From Pseudisothecium myosuroides (taxonomy: Eukaryota; Streptophyta; Bryopsida; Hypnales; Lembophyllaceae), in NCBI GenBank assembly GCA_951799445.1, contig OX637297.1:7254001-7318000 (forward strand): a DNA stretch of 64,000 nt, in the 5' to 3' direction. The number at the start of each line of letters is the position of its first letter. Positions within the stretch are counted from its first letter, which is position 1. The notes under the pieces are model-generated. The model was not told the DNA's origin. It worked only from the letters and a program-made list of their open reading frames with translations, and searched no databases. A program made the position numbers and the translations under genes. Below are positions 33,382 through 44,447 of this stretch, one piece after another.

Positions 33382-35887
33382 CTACCGCTGCGTTGAAGAT
33401 GAAGCCTCGTTTGCCAAACTCTGCTTGATGACTTCAATTTGAGCAACAGCAATCAAAATTGTGCACTCTTCCGTAGTTTTTTGGGTACGAGACTTCCACG
33501 CTGTCATAATAGCATCAGTGTGTTGCCAAATTGTCGGTTCATCAGCATCAATTTCCCAAAACAAACCTCCTTCGTTGTCCCATCCAGTGTAGAAGTCTTG
33601 AACATCCTGAATTCTAACTGTTGGACGAAAGTATTGAATGAGCACGCAATTCGGATTCTATGGATCCACGAAAGGATCAGACAACGCCCTTGCAATCCAA
33701 ACTGGATGCAAGTCATTGTCTGCGGGAAAAAGCGCAACAAAATAGTCTTTGAAGAGATCTCGACCCACCCTGAACGATGGTGGTGGGCGACCCCGTAATG
33801 GCCCGACATATGCATCATCTTGTCCAAACTCCTCACGATCATCGCCGTGTTCATTAAACTGATCGGCTTCAGTTGCTTGAACTCGAGTAGTCGGCCAGAA
33901 ACCATCCTTCAGAACACTAGTTTCAGGCAGTGGTTCCTGCAAAGCCATCTTCACATCACGCCAGTAGTGCACCACATGCTCGTAGCGCCGTCGGCATTCT
34001 CTAGTGACGTCCGCATTGCACAAGTTCTCCCAGTACTTCATAAAAGCAGACAAACCTTTCACAATGTCTTGCTTGCCTTTCATTGCCCTTTGCAGAACTG
34101 GCAAGGGTACACCACGCGGCCACAAACTTCGTCCTTCAGCATCTTCTTTCCACAACTTAAGGCCTCTACCATTTGCCCCTGACCAGTCTACATCAGTGCA
34201 TTTCAATTTGTACTTCATGACTGGACACCCCGTTGAATCTAGGTAGAACTTCACTTGTTGTGGTATTGTATGTCCAATGAGGGTGTTTGCACCGTCCACT
34301 AACGCATCTTCAATGAAACCCTTGAAATCGGGCACCTCTTCTATAAGGTGAGGGATAGTGGGGATGGATTCGACATCCATGAATGACTTCATAAATGCAG
34401 GAACAGTAGAGAAATTTTCTTTCTTCAACTACATGCTCCATCTCCCGAATAATGCATCAATGTCGTCGTGTGTATGACCCACAATCATGAAGTTCGCATA
34501 CACTTCACAGAAGATCTTATTTGCAACAAGTAGAGACCAGAAACAAAAAACAAATCTATTCTTATTGTCCCTGGTGGCATTGTCCATCTGCACATTGAGA
34601 ATGGGTGGCAATGGTGTTGCTAGAACTAAAGTAATCGGTGGTGGAGGAAGCGATGCTTCGCACATCTCCGCACCCTTCAACACAGCCTTAAACAAATTTG
34701 TAGACCTCAACTCCACAAACAACTCCCGAGAAGACGACTTCGGTGGCAATTCTAAATCCCGCAGCAACTTCGCCATCGAACCAATGGTATAGTTCGAATC
34801 ATAGGGAAATAGATCCAAACCATAATGTGCATACCTCACATCAGCGTGCCTATGTGCAATCATGCCAATGATAGTCACTGGCAACTTTGTCAAGCCATCA
34901 GTGTCTTTACTCTTGTGGGAAAAAACCGGACAAGCGGTTTTGGAATGATCCATCTTGTCGTGCATGATTGTAAGGCACTCGTGTGGAAACGTATGTGACC
35001 AATAACGGTTTGCATAGTATAACTCCCAATGAGCACGAGCAACAGCCAAATGTTTGTCCAATTGCCGTGAATACATTAGAGCAGTTTCAGAGCCAGCAAG
35101 AGCACCCTTCCTCAACTCTTGCAATCTGTCACATTTTGCGCAACGAGCAAAGTTGTCTCCAGGCTTCTTCACCTCGTACTCTGAGAACTTAGAAGATCTG
35201 ATTTTGCTTAAGTTCGAAGTTGACACTGCAGCCAATCCGAAGGCAGCATTGGCATCATTGATTTCTTTCATTCTTCCCTTCCATTGAAAGGTAGGGGGCA
35301 GACACATGGACACCACCTTCTCTCTAGACTTCATGGTTCGCGTACGATGTGGCATGTGATCGGCCTCCTTGTCAAGGATGCACTTCAACGTAGCAGTAGC
35401 TTGTTGAGTGTGTTTCCTTGGCTTCAGCAATCTCGTATTCCCGTGATGCATCGCTTCTTGACGATCCTTCATGTGTCCTTGATAGTGGAAGAATGTGGAC
35501 TCCGGGACCCCGGAAATATGCATCCATGCTTGCATGCACACAGCTATTTCTTCAACCATCACCATCCTTCTCCCGCGTACATCACGATGGACCTGCCTGT
35601 GCACTTCAGTCTTCATGAAGGCTCTATGCTTGAATGTCGAATTCCGGTACATACGTTCGCGAAATGCACGAATCTTCTCCCTCGAAAATGGCTGAATGCA
35701 ATTTTGGGTGCAGCAGACTTTGCTGGACACCGCATTGATGGAGTCCTAAGTAAGAAGATCCTTCGTTTTGACAGAAGTTTGTCGAGGAGGATTCCGAACG
35801 GTACTTGTATACGGTCGAGAAGACGTCATAGATGGCGGGTTCAGGAGAGCCGCTTGATGAATGTTGAACTTGTCACGGGCCTCATGG
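33382..35887 (-). pseudogene. DUF7869-domain transposase-like protein, main part
   Basis: One minus-strand frame runs from the retroelement edge (35882) to TAG 33382-33384, interrupted only by TAG at 35746-35748, 34429-34431 and 33658-33660. It carries an N-terminal Cys region (VCCTQNCIQPFSREKIRAF), a second Cys pair (FARCAKCDRLQELRKG), then three acidic motifs spaced like an RNase H-like catalytic core: IMHDKMDHSKT, VQMDNATRDNKNR and IVGHTHDDIDALFGRWS. The VGHTH(D/E)DID motif is characteristic of DUF7869 proteins, thought to be transposon-derived. Catalysis is inferred, not shown. The C-terminus (DVQDFYTGWDN, QHTDAIMTAWKSR) is also found at 18430-18590. The TAG at 35746 is preceded by a TTCTTACTTAG tract that could instead be a splice acceptor. 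Confidence 0.75.
35883..35887. repeat. Target-site duplication CATGG (left)
   Basis: CATGG directly precedes the TGTGGGCGC edge of the left LTR and matches CATGG directly after the right LTR at 54510-54514. Five base pairs is the normal Ty3/Copia integration footprint. Confidence 0.9.
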
Positions 35888-36239
35888 TGTGGGCGCAAGA
35901 TTACCCACCCTTGGTAATAAAGCGAACACCGACCAAGTTCTATGCCTTTATCCACATTTTTTAATATATGGGGGTGATGTGAGCGCGGTCCACTGTGCCT
36001 TCCAAGCAATGGATATTTTTTGCTAACGTTTCCTAAGTGTCGTGGATGGCAGCGAATAATTAGTAATGCATGTAGTAACTCACAAGTTAACTGCGATGTT
36101 CAGAGTGATGGTGAAATCCGAACTCCCTAACTATCTATCCTATGTCGAGGGTCGACTGAGTAGTTGGCGTCATTTTTAACGTCCCTAACTTACGTAAAAA
36201 GGGGAACCCCTATGTTCCTTCCATGAACCCCTAAGACTA

Positions 36240-37320
36240 TCTTGGGTTTCTAAGACTTCACCTAGAAGTTCTACTTTTAAAAACTACCTCTAAAGTTCCA
36301 ACTTCGGAATGTAACTCTAGATTTTACTTCTTTAACTTGATTCTTAAATATTAGCTACCGACTTGTGCTCAATGTTTTGACTTTTGACTCTAGGTTTCTA
36401 TTCCTAAATTAACTCCAAGATTTACCCTTGAATTTTAACTCTATGTTTTAACTTTTAACTCTAAGTTTTTACTCCTAAATTAACTCTAAGATTTACCCTT
36501 GAATTTTAACTCTATGTTTTAACTTTTAACTCTAAGTTTTTACTCCTAAATTAACTCTAAGATTTACCCTTGAATTTTAACTCTATGTTTTAACTTTTAA
36601 CTCTAAGTTTTACTTCTAGAATTAATTCTAAATTTTAACCTCTAGGTTTGACTCTATGTTTTCACTTTGACTCTAGATCTTTTCTACTTCCAACAACTAA
36701 CTCTAACTTTAACTTCTACCTCTTAACTTTTAGCTTCTACTTTTAGCCTTTCACTATAACTTTTTACTCCCCAATTGACTCTAAAGTTTAACCTTTAAAT
36801 TTAATCTTAACTTTTGACTTTTGACTTTTGACTTTCTACTTCCAACTTTAATCCTATCGTTTTAATCCTAGTTTAACTCTAAGTGTTATCCTCCTAAATT
36901 TAATTCCAACTTTTAACTCTAGGGCTTAACTTCTAAACTTACTTCCACAATTTACTCTGAGTTTTGACTTCTAATTTTAACTCTATTTCTAACTAAAAAT
37001 CTACTCGTAATTTCTACCCCCTAAATTTAGTCCAAGGTTTTATTTTTTTAATTTCTACTTCCCACTCGGAATTTTTTACTCCTAATTAACCCTAACTTCC
37101 TTTTCTAAACTACCCTAAGGTTTCACTGGAAATTTTAATCCCCTAAGTTAAACTTCCAAATTAATCCTACTTTTTAACTTCCCAAAGTTAACTCTAGAGT
37201 TTGACCTTAGAATTTTAACTTTAAGAAATAAAATGTAAATTGATTCTAATTCTAACCGCTAATTAATCCCTAATTTTAATCCTACATTCTCTTTCTAATT
37301 TAAACCCCTAAGGTCCGTCC
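36240..37320. repeat. G-poor quasi-repetitive tract in the LTR, incl. 71-bp triplication
   Basis: The plus strand is built from variants of TTTTAACTCTAAG/TTTTACTCCTAAATT and is nearly free of G over about 1 kb. A 71-bp unit starting TTTACCCTTGAATTTTAAC is repeated at 36421, 36492 and 36563. The same tract is at about 49836-50915 in the other LTR. In the transcript (minus strand) it is A/G-rich leader RNA. Confidence 0.85.
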
Positions 37321-38339
37321 ATGATTCTTTTTGGATGATTTCTACTCAAAATTCCTCCGTCCTACCCCCTACCGCTTAACTTAGCCTAACGCGGTCAGTT
37401 TACGGTCAAATCTTAATTATAAGATGTTTTCGGAAACCCCTATCACTAATCTATAGACTTTTGAATCTAAACTTCTAATTTGCACTAATCACGGATGCTA
37501 ATCACGTTCTAAGGGCTGATTAGGAAAATAAATGCTAATTAGGGAGAAACATCAAAGACTAAATCAAAAACTCACCTCTTCACTACCGGTGTCGGAAATG
37601 ACTTCGTCCACGTCCACGTGTACATCCTCACGCTCCATGGTAGTCTTTGGCTTTGTTTTGAATTTTTCTTCAAGCTCACCGCTTATTGAGAAAATATTAC
37701 AATTTTTGATGATCTAAACTCCCTCTTTTCCTTCCTCCTTTTCTTTTCTTTCTTCCCCTCTCTTCTACACTAGCACTATTCCACCTAAGCTTTTATGAGT
37801 CTTACACTATGGTTTCAAACTACGAGAAGGTTTTAAATGTTCTTCCTACCCTCTTACACAATTTGCCTTTGTGTCATCCTAATCCTCCTCCCAACGGTCA
37901 CCACAAATTCTCAAGATTTCCTTTTCTAATCCTACCTAAGCCTAAGCCTAGGTCACTATTTATCGTCTCTCTCACCTCTCCCCTATTTCATTCGATTGTT
38001 CTCTATCCTTCCTCCATTGTGTGTAGAGTGTTTTGAAGTTGTTGGTGAGGGTGAGACTTCCTTGTGTGCAGGTACGGTGGTGCTCCGCTCTTTTCTCCCT
38101 TCTCCCTTTTTGATTTTAGACCCTAATCCCTACTTAGCAATAGGTCAGCCCCCCATTTTCCTTTGTTTTGTTTATCTAGTGTGAGAGAAACCAAAAATCA
38201 AGAAAAAGGAGTTCAAAAATGGGGACCGAATTGGGGCCCCAACTGCCTGCCGGACCAAGCCTGGCCTCCCGGCTGGCTGGCTAGCTGCTGGGGGGTCGGG
38301 TTCAAACAAAATAAATAAATAATTTATTTATTTGTTTTC

Positions 38340-38720
38340 TTTTGATATCGGATGATGTGACCTGGTCTGTTCTGGCTCTCGACTTGGTCTGGTCTGTTTG
38401 GTTCTCGACTTGATCTGGTCTGTTTTGGCTCTGGACCTTGACTACTAAGGGAAAACTGGATTTTTGGGCAAACTGGATTTTTGGTGAACTAAAGGAAAGA
38501 AAACTTGGAGAAAATAGAACTTGGGGAAATAGAACTTGGGGAAAATAGGACTTGAGGGAAAATAGAACTTGGGGAAAATAGGACTTGAGGGAAATAGAAC
38601 TTGGGGAACAACTTAGTCACACTAAAACTTGGGGAACACTCAGACTCACTAAACACTTGGGGAGCAACTTAGACACACTAAACACTTGGGGAACAACTAA
38701 ACTAAAGAAAACGTTGGAAT
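38340..38720. repeat. Short low-complexity repeats in the LTR
   Basis: Three ~33-bp variants of CTGGTCTGTTTTGGCTCT (38360-38432) are followed by a run of AACTTGGGGAAAATAG units (38495-38700). The same series occurs in the other LTR from about 51955. Confidence 0.8.
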
Positions 38721-38951
38721 TAACTAAACTTCACTAAATGCAAAGGAACCTACATATCTTGGAAGCTAAACTCTGGAGGTTTCCACAAAGGTCTTGGAAA
38801 CTAGACTTTGGAACTAAACACGAGGGAGGTGCAAAGCTTCGCCGTTAGATTGGTTTTAACACCAACTTTAGGACTTCTTGGCACCTCGGGGGTTGAAAGT
38901 TCCGCCGTCTACACTTTTAACACACGCTTTAGGACTTCAACTTTGTCACTA

Positions 38952-39475
38952 GTTCAAAGCTTCGCCGTCCCGGAGGGGGGTCCACTCAACAAGGAGAAGA
39001 TTAGAAGAGGGTTTGGGATAACTTTACAAAACATGCACAAAGGAGGTTCAAAGCTTCGCCGTCCCGGAGGGGGGTCCACTCAACAAGGAGAAGATTAGAA
39101 GAGGGTTTGGGATAACTTTAGAAAACATGCACAAAGGAGGTTCAAAGCTTCGCCGTCCCGGAGGGGGGTCCATTCAACAAGGAGAAGATTAGAAGAGGGT
39201 TTGAGATAACTTAGAAAACATGCACAAAGGAGGTTCAAAGCTTCGCCGTCCTGGAGGGGGGTCCACTCAACAAGGAGAAGATTAGAAGAGGGTTTGGGAT
39301 AACTTTACAAAACATGCACAAAGGAGGTTCAAAGCTTCGCCGTCCCGGAGGGGGGTCCACTCAACAAGGAGAAGATTAGAAGAGGGTTTGGGATAACTTT
39401 AGAAAACATGCACAAAGGAGGTTCAAAGCTTCGCCGTCCCGGAGGGGGGTCCACTCAACAAAGAGAAGGTTAGAA
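38952..39475. repeat. 94-bp tandem array in the 3' LTR (6 copies)
   Basis: Units starting GTTCAAAGCTTCGCCGTC begin at 38952, 39046, 39140, 39233, 39327 and 39421. The other LTR has only three (52548, 52642, 52736). The three extra copies account for the 281-bp length difference between the LTRs. Confidence 0.95.
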
Positions 39476-39895
39476 GAAGGTGTAAAAAAAATACAAAGAG
39501 AAAACACACAAGTTAGACCACGTGGCAACACAAAGCTCACACGCTAAAGGCCCTCCAAAGCGGCATCGCCAAGGTGCGGTGGGGGGTGACTTTAGGATTA
39601 GTGCAAGATACAAAAAGACTCTTAAACTTCACAAATTAGACCACAACACGTACAAGAGGGAGAGAGAGGCTCTTCACTTACAACAAGGTACCAAAAACTT
39701 CACATAAGAGTACACAAAGCAAGGTAGAAGGACCCCCAAGGACCTTCAAAGCTTGAAAATAAGCAACAATGGAGCCAAAAGTGCTCCGAAAACACCGTAG
39801 AGGTTTTTGGCTTCAAACGCCAAAATATCCAAAATAACTTGGACCCACGGACCCAAAACAAGAATTGGGGGTGTTCTAGAGAGAGAAATGGGGCC

Positions 39896-39903
39896 CTTAT
39901 ATA
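39896..39903 (-). promoter_or_regulatory. TATA box of the LTR promoter (3' LTR copy)
   Basis: On the minus strand the sequence reads CCTATATAAGGGCCCC, followed by a CT-rich CATTTCTCTCTCTAGAAC initiator-like stretch. This is the best promoter candidate in the LTR and agrees with minus-strand transcription of the element. Confidence 0.6.
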
Positions 39904-41194
39904 GGTTTCCAAGGGCTCACTCCTCCCTCTAGAGTTCTAAGGTAACCTTATCAACGGGGATTTTCATCCTCATCCTCAAAGATTTTCATCCTACATCCTA
40001 AATTTCTACTTTTACCATCTATGCTAGACCAACATCCTAACTTTTGGAGATTAGCTCCAATCGCCGAACGGATTGCGCCATTGGATCCAGAACGCCGTGT
40101 TTAGTCCTAAACCCCCTTACCCCCCGTACCGAGGCCAAAAACCCATCGTAGGCTAATTTAGTTTAAAAACCAAATCGTGGTAAAATCCTAGATCTTGGGG
40201 GTCTCCTATTATGAGAAATGTGAATAGCCTAGGGTCTCCGGTAGGTGCGAGAGAGTCGGGAAGGGCTTTTGGTTGACTTCGTTTCGCCATCGTATGGTCC
40301 CGGAATGCCGGTCAACGTGGCGGGGACCCCGCCACGTGGTTAATTCCCGAGGAATCTCGCCGGTTCGGGTACTTGTCGCTATCGGAATGTCGTGAAACTT
40401 CACGGAGCGCATTATTAACATAAAACAAGCTAGTCTAATTTTTAGTGAGATTTTATTGTAACCTGGGTAATTTCCATGAAATTCCTGTTGGAGGTTAGGA
40501 GGGTTGACCACCCGGAAAAAGGTTCTTCTGCAAGTCGGAAGATGCCGGGATTTTTCACGTGACCTCTCAGGGAGTCGCATGAAAGACGTGCGGGTGTGTT
40601 TCCGTACCTGGCACGATTGGTCAATGGAGATTTACAACTGGCCATCTCCTCGAATTAGCGACGGTGCGGGAATCTTCTGCAGGTGGAGGAATCTTGGCGA
40701 ACCGATTTCGCCGTTGGACTCCTGGCATGGGATTCACCCTAGAATACCATCCTTGGGCTGTAGATTCCTCCACGGGCCCGGTCTTGCGTGAGTGGCTCCT
40801 GTATGCTAACAATCGGGACTTTGGGAATTCGTCGATCTAATGGGGAATTCTAAATCTAACTCTAGGATCCGACCTAGTGGCCTCGCTGTGGATCCCTCGG
40901 ACCGACCTAGCCATGAATCGCCACATTCATGGTGGGATTTAGCCCTTTTGGGGCTGTGTGACTCGAATCCTCCAAATCTAACCTCTTCGTTATTTTTATA
41001 CCATTTTTAGGCAAGGTTTGGGGGATTCTAAGTAAAAAACACAAATCTAGACCAAATGCTATAATGGGTATGACACAACCCTATTTCGGTTCTACACTCT
41101 TTTTATGGATTTTTTTATACTTTTATCAACTTTAAATTGCAAATTTCAAAAAAAATAATTCTACGAGTCCCAAGTGACAAATTGGGAGCTCACA

Positions 41195-42170
41195 TATGGC
41201 GGCCATCTGCGGTATGATTTGCAAAATCATGAGGACCCAGCGTCTCTTGCTACCACTATTTGGGTACACGGTCAATTTCGAGATCAAACCTAATGACGGA
41301 CCAGAAACCAAGATGTGACTCTATTTAAAAGGATGTTATTCCTATCAAGAGACTTTTGATGGATTAACTGACAGGGGGGAAGAGAGCAGAGGGAGTAGTC
41401 CTCCTTCCAAGTGGAAGGGCTAGGGGTGGTCAAAGGAAGTTTGACCCCCGTAGACTTATCACTCATATTTTTGTTCATTTTCTATTTATTCTAGTTATTA
41501 ATTTTCTTGTTGTTTCCCCATCCGCCTCGAACGGAGTCGACTTGGATCTATAGATAAAAAATGTAAGAAAAACCCGCCATCCGCCCTCAACGGAGTGAGT
41601 TTGGATCTAAGGGGGAGATAGAAGTAGAGAGAGAACCCCCTGTCCTCCTTTGATACAGCAAATCGGGACACTATAGATAAAAAATATTTCAAACCCGCCT
41701 TCCTCCCTCAACGGAGTGAGTTTGGACTAATGAGATGAAATAAAAGAAAAAGAAAAACAGAAAGGAAAAGCATAAATGGAAAAGACAAGTGGTCTGAGAC
41801 CTCAATGCTCGGGAGCTTCACTTGTAAAAGTGTCTTCCGTCGTGGAGGCCGCAGCATTTCTTGCCATCTTGTCACTAGCTCAGATAGGGGGCGCCCCGGT
41901 GCTTGGCTCGAGGTTCGAACCTGCGTTGCCAAGGGAAATTTGAGGTATCTTTACCGCGATGAGGCTGCGGTCTACAGGCTGTCGGCTGCCGCGGCGGCAG
42001 ACGTCCGTCGGTCTGCGTTGGTGGTATATAAGCCGGTGCCGGACCGGTCCCTCCCCTGTTGCACGGTGGCAAGGATTTTTTTTTATTTTTTATTTTTTAA
42101 GTATATACAGGGGCGGTTGGGTTTATATCTTGCCCAGAATTAACGCTATGTACAAAGAGGCTGGACCAGC
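41195..42170. other. Retroelement interior next to the 3' LTR; no gene
   Basis: A short repeat CGCC.TC.ACGGAGTGAGTTTGGA occurs around 41519, 41579 and 41700. There is no polypurine tract on the minus strand next to the LTR edge at 41195, where one is expected. No domain is seen. Confidence 0.5.
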
Positions 42171-42803
42171 TCATATTCCAAAGAACACGCGCAATTGGTC
42201 CAGGACCTCAAAGATGTAGCGAGGATACTGGCCTTGACTGATAGGCTGGAGCTCTGGTCCGCGGACTGCCAGCAAGTGGCCGCCGGCCACGGAGTTTCTT
42301 GTGATGCTGATGGCGGGGCGCTCACTCAAAAATTGGCCCGTCACCATAAGGTGGTGGCCCAACAAGATGTCGTGATCCTCCACGAGAATCATAAGTGAGC
42401 GGATCTCGTTTGGCCTAGGTTGCCTAATGTCCCTGGCTAGAGGGTTTCTTGCCAGTGGAATCTCGCGACCCGGCTGCTCCTCCTCGTCACGTAGTCGCCG
42501 TCGTGAGTTAGGCAACCTGCCCGGAATTGCAAGTCCGTCTCCAGCAGGGTTAGCCGTTGGATCGAGTGCGAGTTCTTCCGGGAGTTGGAGCGGAAGCTCC
42601 TCAGTCGGTGTGGATGGTTCGTCTGTTGATGTAGATAAGGTGGTTGGTAATATGAGGACACCTCTCGCCACCTCGTCCACCAAGGTTGGGGTCAGTGACG
42701 ACGACCTGGACCCCGTGGAGGTGGTAGGTGAAGATGAAGAAGAGGGCGAGGATGGCGGAGCCGCGGGTGAGGTCCCCGGGGACCCGTTGTCTCTGACCGA
42801 CAT
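42171..42803 (-). CDS. Small retroelement ORF of unknown function (210 aa)
   Basis: ATG-started ORF. The first ~100 residues are Ser/Pro/Thr-rich (PAAPPSSPSSSSSPTTSTG), followed by an Arg-rich part (RRRLRDEEEQPGRE) and a more ordered C-terminus (IRSLMILVEDHDILLGHHL, YIFEVLDQLRVFFGI). No RT, integrase or other family resemblance is visible. It lies where pol would be in a complete element, so it may be a remnant or an accessory protein. Confidence 0.45.
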   Translation of the reverse strand: MSVRDNGSPGTSPAAPPSSPSSSSSPTTSTGSRSSSLTPTLVDEVARGVLILPTTLSTSTDEPSTPTEELPLQLPEELALDPTANPAGDGLAIPGRLPNSRRRLRDEEEQPGREIPLARNPLARDIRQPRPNEIRSLMILVEDHDILLGHHLMVTGQFLSERPAISITRNSVAGGHLLAVRGPELQPISQGQYPRYIFEVLDQLRVFFGI

Positions 42804-44447
42804 GACATCTACACTACCCTATCCCCTTGTCCTCCCCAAATGGAGTTGGTTTGGACCTGCAATGTGAGGGTTTGATGTAGCTATCTGCCAAAGCAGATTT
42901 TGAAAAAGAAAAAGTCTTGAAGAGACTGAACAGCGAGGAACGATGGTAAACAAGGAAAGCAGGTAGAGATCAAGCAAGGAGAAGATAACGAAGACAAGGC
43001 AGGGGGGAGATAGAAGGGCGCCGGCGCCCAAAGACTGTGAAATCACTCCGCTGTTCGAGAGAATGCTAGACTAGGACGTAGATGATGCTTTCCCAGATCT
43101 CTCCATAGTTAACAACGGGAATCTGCACAGGCCAAGGATGCTGAAGCACACGGAGGAAGAAATTAAAACCAAAGCGAGAGATGAGGAAGTGGGAGAAGCT
43201 GCGTTTCTCAATACAGAGAATTTTGATCTGAAGCGCGACTGGTAAGACTGTTGGCGGGTTGAACCATCCATGATCCATGTGTTACTTGAGCGGTACCTGC
43301 ACATGACGTTGCCAGTAGCTTAAAAGTACGAGGGCTGCCCCCCCCATTCTTATACCCTAACGTGGGGGACATGATGTAAGGTGTCAGTCCTAAACTAGCC
43401 GTTCTTTAAGCCTTCTGCATTATTACAACGGTCGAGCGCCCATGCCCCTTCTTAAACTAGCCGCCTCGTTAGCATATCAGCAGGTTCGACGGTCTAGCAA
43501 GGGACGAACGCCAAGGCCCCTCCTTAAACTAGCCGCCTCGTTAGCACATCGGCAGGTTCGACGATCTAGCAAGGGACGAGCGCCAAGGCCCCTTCTTAAA
43601 CTAGCCGCCTCGTTAGCACATCGGCAGGTTCGACGGTCTAGCAAGGGACGAGCGCCAATGCCCCTTCTTAAACTAGCCACCTCGTTAGCATATCAACAGG
43701 TTCGACGGTCTAGCAAGGGACGAGTGTCAACTTTCAGCCGCCCTTTCATCCGACTATGTGGCTTCTATTATGACGGTCTGACAAGTACCTAATCTAAGTG
43801 AAAGGTCATCTGTCTTCCACATGACGCTAACTCTGACAGGTTGGTGATGTGTTGGGCTCAGGTCTGAGCAGTTCCCAACACACTCATGTGTTGGGCTCAA
43901 GTGTGAGCAATTCCCAACACACTCGACGTATTCCTGTCCTACTGAGAGTTAGGCAAGCTAGAACGGTCAACAAAGTTGGTTGGCCTTGCGGCTTTTGGCC
44001 CCGCGGCTTTTACTTTTACGTTAGATGTGAACCATCCTCAAGAATCTTAATATTCTTGATTCTCCCCCAAAGGGTAGATGGATTAGTCCCGAAATAACAA
44101 CCACCACTCTGTGCCAGAAAGTGGAGAATGTTAGATCTTGACCTGGCCCCGAAATAACAACCACCTCTCTGTATTTTTCCTAATTCTAAAATCCCATAGG
44201 GATTTGGGAGATCATGCAATAGTGAACTTTTAGAACCTTCAATTTTTTTAGGATTTTCAAAGATTTTTCAAGCTTTCATTTTTTTGGTATTTTTTGGGGT
44301 TTTTTCTAGCTTTCTTACTATCCGTCGTGAATAACAAGAGGTTAGCTATTAAATTTTTTTGTCTGGAGGGCTAAATAGGCCTTTTACACAATCATCTATA
44401 ATATAAGGCTAACCTTATATTATTAATAATCGCAACCAATAAATGGT
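42804..44447. other. Non-coding retroelement interior with three kinds of tandem repeat
   Basis: No protein motif is found. A 72-bp unit (CTTAAACTAGCCGCCTCGTT) repeats about four times at 43441-43735. A 39-bp hairpin-forming unit with arms GTGTTGGG/CCCAACAC is doubled at 43847-43924. CCCGAAATAACAACCACC is doubled at 44088 and 44148. The open plus-strand frame at 43442-43792 only reflects the 72-bp array being a multiple of three. Confidence 0.75.

Larger units (their letters stand above)
35888..41194 (-). repeat. 3' LTR (5307 bp)
   Basis: It pairs with 49484-54509. Excluding copy-number change in one tandem array, I saw only about a dozen to fifteen substitutions, mostly transitions (for example near 37585, 38820-38930, 39625, 39777, 40108, 40210, 40744), so the insertion is young. 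By the minus-strand TATA box at about 39900, U3 would be ~1.3 kb and R-U5 ~4 kb. Confidence 0.95.

Noticed and set aside
33382..35748. Reassigned amber codon (genetic code variant)
   Set aside because: The PP2C gene and most element ORFs use ordinary codes, TAA and TGA also occur, and deamination of methylated CAG explains the bias; kept only as a testable alternative.
35284..35964. 226-codon plus-strand ORF
   Set aside because: It is antisense to the DUF7869 coding frame and crosses the LTR edge; the minus strand carries the conserved motifs.
37532..39707. Several ~60-95 codon ORFs within the LTRs, present in both copies
   Set aside because: They fall in low-complexity or tandem-repeat LTR sequence on the strand opposite to transcription and have no domain signal.
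42195..42867. Plus-strand ORFs opposite the 210-aa retroelement ORF
   Set aside because: GC-rich complement of the minus-strand frame; neither strand is proven, but the minus strand matches the direction of the other element genes.
43442..43792. Plus-strand ORF with 24-residue repeats
   Set aside because: It results from a 72-bp tandem repeat (multiple of three) and runs against the element's coding strand.
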